From contig NZ_JACBYP010000078.1 of NCBI RefSeq assembly GCF_018982965.1, forward strand, positions 1-40,151: DNA of 40,151 nucleotides, written 5' to 3'. Within the stretch, counting starts at the first letter, position 1. Each line of letters starts with the position of its first letter. This DNA is from Streptomyces mayonensis. Lineage in GTDB: Bacteria > Actinomycetota > Actinomycetes > Streptomycetales > Streptomycetaceae. This document shows, piece by piece, positions 32,174 to 40,062 of the stretch. Made by a program: the position numbers and the translations under genes. The notes beneath the pieces were generated by a model. That model was given only the letters and a program-made list of their open reading frames with translations. It was not told the DNA's origin and made no database searches.

Positions 32174-32839
32174 TCAGCCGGAGAGCCGGTCGTCGATGAG
32201 GGCCTTGAACTGCTCGTAGGACCGCGGTGTGTCGATCATCTGGCCGTCGACGAAGAAGGTGGGCGTGCCCCGGACACCCAGCCCCAGTCCGTCACGCTGG
32301 TCCGTTTCGACGCGTCCGGCGACTTCCGGGTCGGCGAGGGCCGCGTCGAACCGGGCCATGTCCAAGCCGAGTTCCTTGGCGTAGCCGCGGAAGACGTCCT
32401 GCTTCCACTCCTGCGATTCGCCCCACTGCTTCTGGGTGGTGAACAACTTGGTGTACATCTGCTCGAACTTTCCCTGCTGGGCGGCGGCTTCAGCGGTCCG
32501 AGCCGCGAGTTCGCCGTTGCGGTGACCGGGCATGGGGAAGTAGCGGGCGATGAAGGTGACCCGGTCGCCGTACTCCTCGCGGAGTTTCTCCACCATCGGG
32601 TAGGCGGCCCCGCATGCCTCGCACTCGAAGTCGAGAAATTCCACGACGGTCAGTTCGCTCTTCGCCGGTTGGGTGAGGCGATGGCTGTTGTCCCGTACGG
32701 GCATGGCCTGGGCGGCAGGCACGTCCAGGCCGCCGCTGTTCCTGTCCTCGGGGGCGAGTAGCAGGTAGGAGCCGAGGGCTGCTGCGAATCCGGCCACGAT
32801 CACCGCGGCGACGATCAGGTGCTTCTTGAGTCTGGTCAT
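32174..32839 (-). CDS. Membrane-anchored DsbA-family thiol oxidoreductase
   Basis: A 221-residue envelope protein. A single N-terminal anchor (LIVAAVIVAGFAAALGSYLL, about 8-27) is followed by a short linker and a DsbA-type thioredoxin domain. The active site is FECEACGAAYPMV with CxxC at Cys73 and Cys76. The helical insertion runs from about residue 100 (GELAARTAEAAAQQGKFEQM). The cis-Pro loop is GVRGTPTFFVDGQ. It should make or reshuffle disulfides outside the membrane. In this setting it may keep copper-binding thiols of CopD, CtaG targets or cytochrome oxidase CuA in the right redox state, filling a role that Sco1 plays elsewhere (inference). Its ATG overlaps the stop of the CopD-CtaG gene (ATGA), so the two are coupled. 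Confidence 0.9.
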   Translation of the reverse strand: MTRLKKHLIVAAVIVAGFAAALGSYLLLAPEDRNSGGLDVPAAQAMPVRDNSHRLTQPAKSELTVVEFLDFECEACGAAYPMVEKLREEYGDRVTFIARYFPMPGHRNGELAARTAEAAAQQGKFEQMYTKLFTTQKQWGESQEWKQDVFRGYAKELGLDMARFDAALADPEVAGRVETDQRDGLGLGVRGTPTFFVDGQMIDTPRSYEQFKALIDDRLSG

Positions 32840-34929
32840 GATTCCTCACGGGGAGCGTTGTCGGCCGGGCCGGTTGTCGTCGTTGGCGGATGGGCACCGT
32901 GCGGCGTGGGCACGGCGGGTGCTGGGCGGTGGTCGCGGGCCCGTAGCCCGGCCAGGTAGGCGTTGTAGGCGGCGAGTGGGTCGCCGGCGCCGCCGCGGTC
33001 GATCTGCCGGTCGACGCGCCGGGCCTCGCGGCCGTCGGACCGGATCCATTGGACGGCCAGCACGATGGTGGTGATCAGTACCGGGATGTCGCCGGTGGCC
33101 CAGGCGATCGCGCCGGCGTTGTACTGGTCGTCCATGGGGTACTCGACCCAGGGCCGATCGAGCATGGACCACCAGCCTTCGCCGATCAGCGCGGTGGAAC
33201 TCATCAGCGAGATGCTGAACCAGGAGTGGAACGGCATCGTCAGGACGATCACGAACAGTTTGCCCAGGTAGGGCGGGCGACGTGGGCCCGGGTCGATGCC
33301 GATGATCACCCAGAAGAACAGCAAACCCACGGCCAGGAAGTGCACCAGCATGAACATGTGACCGAGGTGACTGCGCATCAGGGTCTCGAACAGCGAGGTG
33401 TAGTAGACGGCGAAGGCGCTGAAGATGAACAGCACGCTCGCCACCACCGGGTGGGAGACCACCTTCACGTAGCGGCTGTGCAGCAGCTTGAGCAGCATCT
33501 CCCGCGGACCGTCCGGCTCGCCCTTCGGCACGGCCGGCAGCGCACGCAGGGCCAGGGTTGCCGGCGCCCCGAGGACGAGCAGCAGGGGCACGGTCATCGC
33601 GAGGATCATGTGCTGGCCCATGTGGACGCTGAACAGCACCTTGCCGTAGACGCCCAGCCCGCTCATCGTGGCGATGACGGCCACCGCGAGACCCAACAGC
33701 CATGCGACGGTGCGCCCCACCGGCCAGCTGTCGCCGCGGGCCCGCAGCTTGCGCACCCCTGCCAGGTACAGCAGTGCGGCGGCGGCGGTACCGAAGGCGA
33801 ACAGCGGATCGAAGTGCCACTGGGTGAACAGCGGCGTCCAGGGGAAGTCGCCCAGGGGCGGCGGCATCGGGAAGCCGAGCAACTCCTCGCTGGAAGACAG
33901 GGAGGCGCCGTCGGCGCCGGGTGCCGGCGTGCGCGACAGGCCCACGGCGAGCCCCATGGCCGCGGCCATGAGCAGCAGCTCGCCGGCCGCGAGCCGCACG
34001 AACGCCCTTCTCCGGCCGTTCTGCAGAGCGGGCAGGGTGCGTCGGCGGTGCCACAGACCGATACCGCCCAGGCCGGCGAGAGCCACGGTCTTCACCAGGA
34101 TCATCGCCCCGTACCTGCTGCTGAACACGTCCGTGAGGGACGGCAGCCGCACCGCTGCGTTGACGATTCCGCTCGCGGCGACCGCCAGCAGCGACCAGCC
34201 CGCGAGCGGACTGAAGCGCCGGGCGGCGTCCGCCGCCCTGTCCTCACGGCGGGTCGCGGCGACCAGGACGAACACCAGTCCGCCCACCCACACGGCCACG
34301 CCGACGAGGTGCAATGCCAGGCTGGTGACGGCCGCGTCGTGGTTCCCGGCCGCCGAGGAGTGGCCCGTGAACGCGGGCGGCAGCAGGCCGGCGACGGCGA
34401 GCAGGAGTGCCAGGCGGGCCCAGCGGGCGGTGCCGACGCCGACGCACATCGTGGCGATCGTCCCCGCCGCGGCGGCCGACAGCGCGTACGCCCGGCCCTG
34501 GGCGTCGGTGCTGACGAAGTCCGCCACGATCGCGGGCGAGACAACCGTGCCGACGGGCTGGGCGAACAGATCGGACAGGGTGAACACCAGCGTCACCGCC
34601 GACGCCGCCGTCCATACCGCTGCGGCGCACGCCGCCCAGAGCAGGTAGCGCAGCTGTACGGCGCTGAGTGCTCTGCCGCCCGGGAGCAGGACCACGACGA
34701 GGAGCAGGGCGCCGACCGTGGCGACCGCCGCCGCGTCGGAGACGGCCCGTGCGGTCGGCAGACCCCAGGTCGTCAGTGCCCCGGCGTCCTCGATGCCGGG
34801 GACGTCGGCCGCAGTGCCGCCGCCTGCCCACACGGCGGCGAGTGCGACGGCGAGGCAGGCACCGGTCGACGCTGCCAAGATCATGGGCAGCCGCCGCCCG
34901 GCCGGGGCGATCCGGGTGTCAGTCGCCAC
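32836..34929 (-). CDS. CopD-CtaG fusion: copper import/cytochrome oxidase assembly membrane protein
   Basis: A 697-residue polytopic membrane protein with two parts. The N-terminal half (about 1-330) is CopD/YcnJ-like with eight or so helices, among them LHLVGVAVWVGGLVFVLVAA, ASGIVNAAVRLPSLTDVFSS and RYGAMILVKTVALAGLGGIG. The C-terminal half (about 345-640) is the caa3-type CtaG domain: WHFDPLFAFGTAAAALLYLA, VLFSVHMGQHMILAMTVPLL, HLGHMFMLVHFLAVGLLFFW and IGIDPGPRRPP. Its His-rich helices fit copper passage to cytochrome oxidase. A Pro/Thr-rich cytoplasmic tail ends it. GTG 34929 overlaps the copC end by 11 bases; the ribosome site is weak. The fusion joins uptake of periplasmic copper to oxidase assembly and is known in actinobacteria. 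Confidence 0.92.
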   Translation of the reverse strand: MATDTRIAPAGRRLPMILAASTGACLAVALAAVWAGGGTAADVPGIEDAGALTTWGLPTARAVSDAAAVATVGALLLVVVLLPGGRALSAVQLRYLLWAACAAAVWTAASAVTLVFTLSDLFAQPVGTVVSPAIVADFVSTDAQGRAYALSAAAAGTIATMCVGVGTARWARLALLLAVAGLLPPAFTGHSSAAGNHDAAVTSLALHLVGVAVWVGGLVFVLVAATRREDRAADAARRFSPLAGWSLLAVAASGIVNAAVRLPSLTDVFSSRYGAMILVKTVALAGLGGIGLWHRRRTLPALQNGRRRAFVRLAAGELLLMAAAMGLAVGLSRTPAPGADGASLSSSEELLGFPMPPPLGDFPWTPLFTQWHFDPLFAFGTAAAALLYLAGVRKLRARGDSWPVGRTVAWLLGLAVAVIATMSGLGVYGKVLFSVHMGQHMILAMTVPLLLVLGAPATLALRALPAVPKGEPDGPREMLLKLLHSRYVKVVSHPVVASVLFIFSAFAVYYTSLFETLMRSHLGHMFMLVHFLAVGLLFFWVIIGIDPGPRRPPYLGKLFVIVLTMPFHSWFSISLMSSTALIGEGWWSMLDRPWVEYPMDDQYNAGAIAWATGDIPVLITTIVLAVQWIRSDGREARRVDRQIDRGGAGDPLAAYNAYLAGLRARDHRPAPAVPTPHGAHPPTTTTGPADNAPREES

Positions 34930-35518
34930 GGCGGGACCGCCTGCGTCGCGTCGCGAACACGCTCGCGGCGCCGACCGCCACGACCAAGGCGCCGGTTCCG
35001 CCGACCAAGAGCACGGTCGCACCGGAACCCCCACCGTCGGATTCGTTCGCGGCAGCAGCCTTCGGGGACTCGGGGGCCGGGGCAGGGGCCGGCACCTGCG
35101 GGCTGGCAGAACGTGCCGCCGCCGTCCTGCCCTTCACCGTGAACGTGTACGAGCCGGATACAGGATGTCCGTCTGCGGACACCACGCGGTATCCCACGGT
35201 GTAGCGGCCGGACGGCGCGGTGCTGTTCAAGGCGAGTGTGACCTGCTGCCCCGAGACCTGCGGCTCGCCCTGGGCGGCCGATGTGCCGTCCGCCGTGGTC
35301 ACAGCGACCTTGGCGTACTTCTCGGTCATCGGGTCACTGAAGGTCAGGGTGACGCGCGGCGGCAGCCCGGCCAGTGTCGCGTTGGCGCCGGGGCTGCTGG
35401 ACTCCAGGTCGGTGTGGGCGGCGGCCTGCGGTGCGGTCGCGGCCAAGACTGTCAGGGCAGCGGGTACGACGAGTGTGCGTGCCGCCGAGCGGGCGGCACG
35501 CCGGGGTGCGACGTGCAT
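34919..35518 (-). CDS. copC: Copper resistance protein CopC, membrane-tethered
   Basis: A 199-residue CopC-type cupredoxin-fold protein that binds Cu(II) outside the cell membrane. The signal peptide ends at AAA, making His35 the mature N-terminus (HTDLESSSPGANATL). With Asp116 and His118 in SADGHPVSGSYTFTV this gives the His-brace site of bacterial CopC. The Met/His Cu(I) region is absent, as in single-site CopC proteins. After an Ala/Pro linker, one C-terminal helix anchors it (TVLLVGGTGALVVAVGAASV), then a basic RRRRSRRGD end. ATG 35518 has only a weak site upstream. It overlaps the CopD-CtaG start by 11 bases and probably delivers copper to that protein. Confidence 0.93.
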   Translation of the reverse strand: MHVAPRRAARSAARTLVVPAALTVLAATAPQAAAHTDLESSSPGANATLAGLPPRVTLTFSDPMTEKYAKVAVTTADGTSAAQGEPQVSGQQVTLALNSTAPSGRYTVGYRVVSADGHPVSGSYTFTVKGRTAAARSASPQVPAPAPAPESPKAAAANESDGGGSGATVLLVGGTGALVVAVGAASVFATRRRRSRRGD

Positions 35519-35603
35519 GATGCGGGACTCTCTGTGTCCCCCGGCAGGGCGCCGGGACGGAAGGGACCGGCGCGCCGAAGAAGTCCCTTCCGTGTGCCCG
35601 TCG

Positions 35604-36275
35604 TCAGGCTGGGCAGGGACCGCCGGTCGGCAGGGGCCGGAAAAGGGCGGTGGTGACACGCGCGGGCTGCGGCGGCGCCCGACCATCGTGCAGCCGCACC
35701 AGCAGCACGGACCTCAGCGGCGTCGCGGTCTCGCGGACGGCGCTCTCCGGTCCCGTACCGTGCGCGCGGCCCAGCAGAGGCCATACGAACAGCAACAGTC
35801 GGCGTACGGCCGTCAGCAGTGGCTTGCCCTGCCACAGCAGGCGCTCGGTCACACCGAGCAGCCGCGCGGCGAGCAGGACCGTCACCAGATGCCCGGCGAG
35901 CAGCACTCCGGTGGGCGGTCCGGCCACGGCATCGTGCTCGGTCAGACCCGGCAGACCGCCGGGTGCTCCGTCTGTCCCGGCCATCGCGGCGCAGGCGCCC
36001 GGCAGCGAGTAGACGACGTGGTAGGCCAGCTGTGCCGCCGCGAGCACCGCGAGCAGCTCGGTGTCCGTGAGCCGGCGGCGGGTCAGGACGACTGCTCCGG
36101 GTGTCGCCACGGCTGCTGTCGCCGCGACCACGAGCCACCGCGGGGTGTGCCCCTGGGACAGCACATGTCCGGCCAGCGGCAACAGCACGCACAGGACCGC
36201 CAGCGCACTGGCCCGGATACCGCGCAGTACGCCGGCCGCCGGCGATGCGGCGGTACCTGTCGTGTGCGGTCGCAT
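35604..36275 (-). CDS. Multi-pass membrane protein, first gene of the copper operon
   Basis: A 223-residue membrane protein with about five helices: ALAVLCVLLPLAGHVLSQGH, PRWLVVAATAAVATPGAVVL, LLAVLAAAQLAYHVVYSLPG, and TGVLLAGHLVTVLLAARLLG. The C-terminal tail carries VLLVRLHDGRAPPQPARVTT. It is a paralogue of the protein at 30361-31098, the two standing at opposite ends of the CopC operon. His residues at helix ends (GHV, YHVV, AGHL) could be metal sites. Function unknown. ATG 36275 has GAGCTC upstream, not a strong ribosome site. It precedes copC by 85 bases and diverges from the CDF exporter, with a 273-base promoter region (36276-36548) in which I see no CsoR-type box. Confidence 0.75.
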   Translation of the reverse strand: MRPHTTGTAASPAAGVLRGIRASALAVLCVLLPLAGHVLSQGHTPRWLVVAATAAVATPGAVVLTRRRLTDTELLAVLAAAQLAYHVVYSLPGACAAMAGTDGAPGGLPGLTEHDAVAGPPTGVLLAGHLVTVLLAARLLGVTERLLWQGKPLLTAVRRLLLFVWPLLGRAHGTGPESAVRETATPLRSVLLVRLHDGRAPPQPARVTTALFRPLPTGGPCPA

Positions 36276-36548
36276 GAGCTCGAACTTTCGGTCGGTCCGG
36301 TGCGGGATCGGAACCTGCGTGGCGCACAGGTCGCGTCATCGTGTGCTTGGGCAGCGTACCCACTTGGCGTTCCACAGCAGGCCGCCGGGTGGTGCTTCTA
36401 TGCCCCAGTACGCGGTCGAGACGTTTACCCAGGTCAGAGGCTCGTTACCGGAGATGACAACGGTCACCGATGCAGCCTTTGCCCCTTTCATCCCCGCTGT
36501 GCTTCGCTGTCGTCGACGGTCACCGGAACAGGGGAGGGACGGGAAGTC

Positions 36549-37463
36549 ATGGGTGGACACAGCCACAGCCACAGTCACGTCGACGCTCACGCGGGAGGCC
36601 GGCACCGTTGGCGCCTCGGGATGTCGTTCGCCCTGGTCGGCTCCTACTTCGGCATCGAACTGGTCTACGGACTCCTGTCCGGCTCACTGGCCCTGCTCTC
36701 GGACGCCGGCCACATGGCCGCCGACGTAGTCGCCCTCGGCGCGGCGCTGGTCGCCACCCGCATAGCCACCCGGCCCGACACCACCGGCCGCCGCACCTAC
36801 GGCTCCTACCGCGCGGAAGTGTTCGCCTCCCTGCTGTCGGTGCTGCTGATGCTCGGCGTGTCGGTTTACGTCGTCACCGAAGCCGTCGGCCGCATCGGCG
36901 GTGACGCCGAGATCTCCTCCGGCCCCATGCTCGTCGTGGGCGCGATCGGTCTGGCCGTGAACATGGTCGCCTTGTTGCTGCTGCGGTCCGGCGCCTCGGA
37001 GAGCCTCAACGTCAAGGGCGCCTACCTCGAAGTCCTCGCCGACACCGCAGGTTCGGTCGGCGTGATCGTGGCCGGCGCGCTGGTGGCTGCCACGGGCCAG
37101 CCGTTGTGGGACACCCTCGTTGCCCTCGCGATCGGCGTGTTCGTGGCGCTGCGTGCCATTGCCCTGGGACGAGAGGTCTTCGCCGTCCTCGGCCAGCACG
37201 CGCCGGCGGGTGTGGAGCCGGCAGCGGTCGCCGACGACCTGGCGGCGGTCGAGGGCGTCAAGGATGTCCACGACCTGCACCTGTGGACGCTCACCTCCGG
37301 TATGAACGTGGCCACGGCACATCTGGTCACGGCCGGCTCCGCCGACGGCCACGCGGTACTGGACCAAGCCCGCGATCTGCTCCGCGACCTGCACGGCGTC
37401 GCGCACGCCACCCTGCAGGTGGAACCCGCCGAACACGCCGGCTGCGACCGCGTCGGCTGGTAG
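36549..37463 (+). CDS. Cation diffusion facilitator (CDF) metal exporter
   Basis: A 304-residue, six-helix CDF antiporter, which exports Zn(II) or related divalent ions against protons. The N-terminus is His-rich (GGHSHSHSHVDAHAGGRHR), a likely cytoplasmic metal buffer. The helix 2 site is SDAGHMAADVVALG (HxxxD). In helix 5, where ZitB-type exporters have HxxxD, it reads YLEVLADTAGSVGV, that is ExxxD. The C-terminal cytoplasmic domain has GVKDVHDLHLWTLTSGMNVA, the usual HDLHLW motif, and HATLQVEP. The long open frame upstream is not coding; ATG 36549 follows GGGAAG and the family begins there. It is divergent from the copper operon and ends at a bidirectional hairpin. The metal is inferred as zinc-like, not proven. 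Confidence 0.92.
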   Translation: MGGHSHSHSHVDAHAGGRHRWRLGMSFALVGSYFGIELVYGLLSGSLALLSDAGHMAADVVALGAALVATRIATRPDTTGRRTYGSYRAEVFASLLSVLLMLGVSVYVVTEAVGRIGGDAEISSGPMLVVGAIGLAVNMVALLLLRSGASESLNVKGAYLEVLADTAGSVGVIVAGALVAATGQPLWDTLVALAIGVFVALRAIALGREVFAVLGQHAPAGVEPAAVADDLAAVEGVKDVHDLHLWTLTSGMNVATAHLVTAGSADGHAVLDQARDLLRDLHGVAHATLQVEPAEHAGCDRVGW

Positions 37464-37483
37464 CCGGTCCCGAAGAGCTCCGG

Positions 37484-37525
37484 CAGGGGCCCGGCCCTGG
37501 TGCCAATCCCAGAGCTGGGCCCCTG
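37484..37525. terminator. Hairpin between convergent CDF and DUF3105 genes
   Basis: CAGGGGCCC and GGGCCCCTG pair perfectly around a 24-base loop that itself contains a short CTGG/CCAG stem. It lies 20 bases past the CDF stop and 62 past the DUF3105 stop, so it can end both transcripts. Confidence 0.8.
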
Positions 37526-37587
37526 CGATCAGGCGCGGGACGCGGCGTTTGCCCGCCTCGCTGGTTGTGGCCTCTTCCGCTTCTCGC

Positions 37588-38235
37588 TCACGCGGAGACA
37601 CCGCCCGTGCAGGCGGCCCCCGGCTCGGGAGTCTGCTGCCCCTGCACGTACTTGTCGAGGAACTTCTCGATCCGCCCGTCCGACGCGGAATCCACGTTCA
37701 GTTGCTTCCCCCAGGCGGACAGGGTGATCGCCGACAACTGGTCGGCGTAGGGGCTCATCAGCGTGTAAGGCGTCTTCTGCACCTTCGACTTGAGAGCGTT
37801 GACGTCCTTGCCCGCAGCCTTGTCGCTATAGGTGATCCAGACCGCGCCGTGCTCAAGGGAATGGACAGCGTTGGTCTCGTCAATCTCCTGCTCGTACACG
37901 TCACCGTTGCAGTTCATCCAAGCGGGATTGTGGTCCCCGCCGGCCGCCGGGGACATCTTGTAGTCGACCGGGGTGGTGACGTGGTTGCGGCCGAGGTCCT
38001 CGAAGGACTTCTCGCCCTTGACCGGGGAAGCCGCCGCCTGCTTCTTCGCTTCGTTTTGAGATGCAGTCCGGTCCATGAGGTACCAGCTGCCGGCGACGGC
38101 ACCGGAGACGATCACCAGGCTGGCAGTCCAGGCGATGATCTTGTTGCGACGCTCCCGCGCCGCTTGGACGCGACGTATCTCCTCTATCTTCTCGCGTCGG
38201 GCGGCACGCTGAACTTTTGCTCGGGAAGATCCCAT
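37588..38235 (-). CDS. DUF3105 domain membrane-anchored protein
   Basis: A 215-residue protein. A long basic cytoplasmic start (KVQRAARREKIEEIRRVQAA) is followed by one membrane helix (KIIAWTASLVIVSGAVAGSW, about 32-51) and an outside domain with the DUF3105 signatures. These are VTTPVDYKMSPAAGGDHNPA, WMNCNGDVYEQEIDETNAVH and SLEHGAVWITY. The conserved His and Cys (GGDHNP, MNC, VHSLEHG) suggest a metal site. DUF3105 genes occur in actinobacterial copper and envelope clusters, often with DUF305 proteins; the latter is absent here. A second pair of potential ligands, Cys at AACTGG near the end, is less conserved. It starts at ATG 38235 and converges with the CDF gene. No function has been shown that I know of. 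Confidence 0.88.
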   Translation of the reverse strand: MGSSRAKVQRAARREKIEEIRRVQAARERRNKIIAWTASLVIVSGAVAGSWYLMDRTASQNEAKKQAAASPVKGEKSFEDLGRNHVTTPVDYKMSPAAGGDHNPAWMNCNGDVYEQEIDETNAVHSLEHGAVWITYSDKAAGKDVNALKSKVQKTPYTLMSPYADQLSAITLSAWGKQLNVDSASDGRIEKFLDKYVQGQQTPEPGAACTGGVSA

Positions 38236-38377
38236 GACAGGTCCTTGTCCCCGCCGAGCGTCAAGGCATCGGCGGTGGTACGGCTGGCGGTCGGTTGCCT
38301 ACCCGGGTGCGGCACGCGGGCGGGAGAAGGCGGCGCAACGCAGCCGTGCGAACGCGCGGCTGCACAGCATGCCGCTT

Positions 38378-38749
38378 CTAGATCCGCTGGACCTGGAGTT
38401 GATGTATGCCGGGCACTCGGGGGTGACGGGCCGGGTTGCCGGGGGCGGACTGCCGGTGAGGCCGCCACACGGCGGCCCCGTCGGCAGTCTCCGCGGAGGG
38501 CACCGGGACTGAAGGAGTGGCCAAAGCAGCCCCGGTGGCGGGACGGCAGTGCGTGTCACCCGGCTCGTGTCGCATGTCAGGGCACGTGTGCAAGGTGAGA
38601 GGAGCAGTAGCGGCGGCGGCAGGCGTTACTGCGGTCGCCGCCGAGGCTCTGGTTGCCGCAGCGGAGTCGAACGAGGCGTGCGTGCAGACCGGGAGGACCC
38701 AGACCAAGACTGCGAGCAGAGCGGCACAGCGCAGTACAAATAGCGGCAT
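38378..38749 (-). CDS. Small secreted Cys/His protein
   Basis: A 123-residue protein with a signal peptide or anchor, LFVLRCAALLAVLVWVLPVC (about 3-22), an Ala/Thr-rich stretch, and then HTCPDMRHEPGDTHCRPATG, a segment with two Cys and three His that looks like a metal or disulfide site. The end reads PGIHQLQVQRI. In layout it resembles the protein at 27021-27455 (one helix, outside Cys/His pairs, short hydrophobic C-terminus) and may be a distant relative. ATG 38749 has AGGGCG just upstream; ATG 38794 would add 15 residues. It lies 142 bases after no other gene but before DUF3105 on the same strand, so co-transcription is possible. Function unknown. Confidence 0.6.
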   Translation of the reverse strand: MPLFVLRCAALLAVLVWVLPVCTHASFDSAAATRASAATAVTPAAAATAPLTLHTCPDMRHEPGDTHCRPATGAALATPSVPVPSAETADGAAVWRPHRQSAPGNPARHPRVPGIHQLQVQRI

Positions 38750-38794
38750 CGCCCTTCGGGCGACGCCGTCTCGTCTTGTCCGCGGACGTTCCAT

Positions 38795-39766
38795 CGCAGC
38801 AGATCGTAGCCAACTATGGGACCACCGGCGGGCTGAGGACGGATCTTACCGGAGACCCATTTGCGCTCCGCTGCGCTGTTGTAACTGCTGCGGCCATGGA
38901 GCGAGATCTGAATCGGCAGGGCCCGGCGCTGCTGGGAGTGGCGGGCCTTTGCCGACAGCGTCGCTTGGGAAGCGGCCTGGGGCGCCGGATGGTCGCACAG
39001 GTTGCATCCGTGGTGGGTGAAGCTCGGCTGCTTGCGGGCCGTGGTTCGGGACCGCAGGACTGCGGCGGCGGCCGCACATCCGGGAGGCGCATCCCGTGGT
39101 GTCAATAGCCAGCCGACGGGAGCGTCGGTGCTGGGTTGCCGGACTCGAGTCCCGGTCTGATGTCCACGCTCTGAAGGTGGCCAGCGCCGAGGCCGGTTCA
39201 GTATTCCTTGAGGTATGCGGTGGGCGTACACCAGCCCCTCCTTGACTGTGTCGAGGGAGAGTCGGGCAGTCGAAGACATCGGCGGCGTTGGTCGCTCCGA
39301 CGACGGCTCGTCTTCCTGAGCAGCCAAGTTGTAGGTCATACCCAGACGCACCAAACATTTGAAAGCACCGGAGCCAACCAGGACCCGGCTCCGCAACCAA
39401 GCGAACCAGTGTGATCGTTTCGAGGCGCAGTCCCGGACCACATCTCTTGGCGGGGTCGATGTCGTTGCCGCCCTCCAACCCCGCGGCTCTCGTCAAGCCC
39501 GATCTCCAGCCGAGTTGAGTCCCGCCACTCCTGTGCGTGGCTCGGGTTGACGGGCTTCCTCGCGAGTTCGAACCGCTAGCCGAGGACCACTGGAGGCGTT
39601 CATGGCGAGCGCAACATAGCCGACGATTGCCGGTTGGGCAAACCGGCGACCTTGCGGAGTATTGGTTGTAACGCCTGGGGGCCAGTCAGACATCGGATCC
39701 CAAGCGTGGCATTTCGAAGCAGCATGGTGCGGCTACGGAGCATAGTTTTAAAAGGGAGATTTTCGG
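38795..39766. other. About 970 bases without a convincing gene
   Basis: Several open frames cross this stretch on the minus strand, but none keeps Streptomyces codon bias or shows a family; their products are rich in Arg, Ser, Pro and Cys, as expected of noise. A short minus-strand piece around 39.2-39.35 kb (FKCLVRLGMTYNLAAQEDEP) may be an old gene fragment. The G+C content falls towards 39.7 kb, where the mobile-element genes begin, so the island edge probably lies here. Confidence 0.5.
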
Positions 39767-39961
39767 GTGGTGACTGTTCATTTTATGGATGTCAAGGAAA
39801 CTGCCGAGTATTTGAACGTGTCCATCTCCTGGCTGTACAAAAATTCCGCCCGGTCGGGATTGGTGATGTACAAGTTTGGTGCGGGAGCGAACGCCAAAAT
39901 CCGATTCAAAGTGTCAGAGGTCGAAGCCTGGGTGAGGCAGCAACGAATATTGGGTTGTTGA
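39767..39961 (+). CDS. Excisionase-like HTH protein
   Basis: A 64-residue protein with a MerR/AlpA-type winged helix: VKETAEYLNVSISWLYKNSA, then a wing and the common end FKVSEVEAWVRQQRIL. Small proteins of this type act as excisionases or directionality factors of integrative elements and phages, bending DNA at the attachment site. The gene is far richer in A+T than its neighbours and uses many AAA, TTT and AAT codons, a sign of transfer. AGGGAG lies about 12 bases before GTG 39767; the second GTG (39770) or the ATG before DVKETAE may be the true start. It sits just upstream of an integrase start on the same strand, the usual xis-int order. Confidence 0.8.
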   Translation: MVTVHFMDVKETAEYLNVSISWLYKNSARSGLVMYKFGAGANAKIRFKVSEVEAWVRQQRILGC

Positions 39962-40062
39962 AGCGAACTCCGATCCCCGGTCAGCCCGATACTGGCGCTA
40001 ATGCCGCGGATCGAAATACGCCGAACCGTGTGGAAATTACTAGCTGTACAGGATGTGACAGT

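Noticed and set aside
33049..35142. A 697-codon plus-strand open frame
   Set aside because: It mirrors the CopD-CtaG gene; its product is a Gln/His/Arg-rich sequence with no helices or motifs.
35220..36548. A long plus-strand open frame continuous with the CDF gene
   Set aside because: It is antisense to copC and the membrane protein and has no family character; CDF similarity and a ribosome site begin at 36549.
36276..36548. A CsoR or MerR box between the copper operon and the CDF gene
   Set aside because: CGTACCCACTTGGCG near 36354 has no matching right arm; nothing else fits. The regulator of the CopC operon is not evident.
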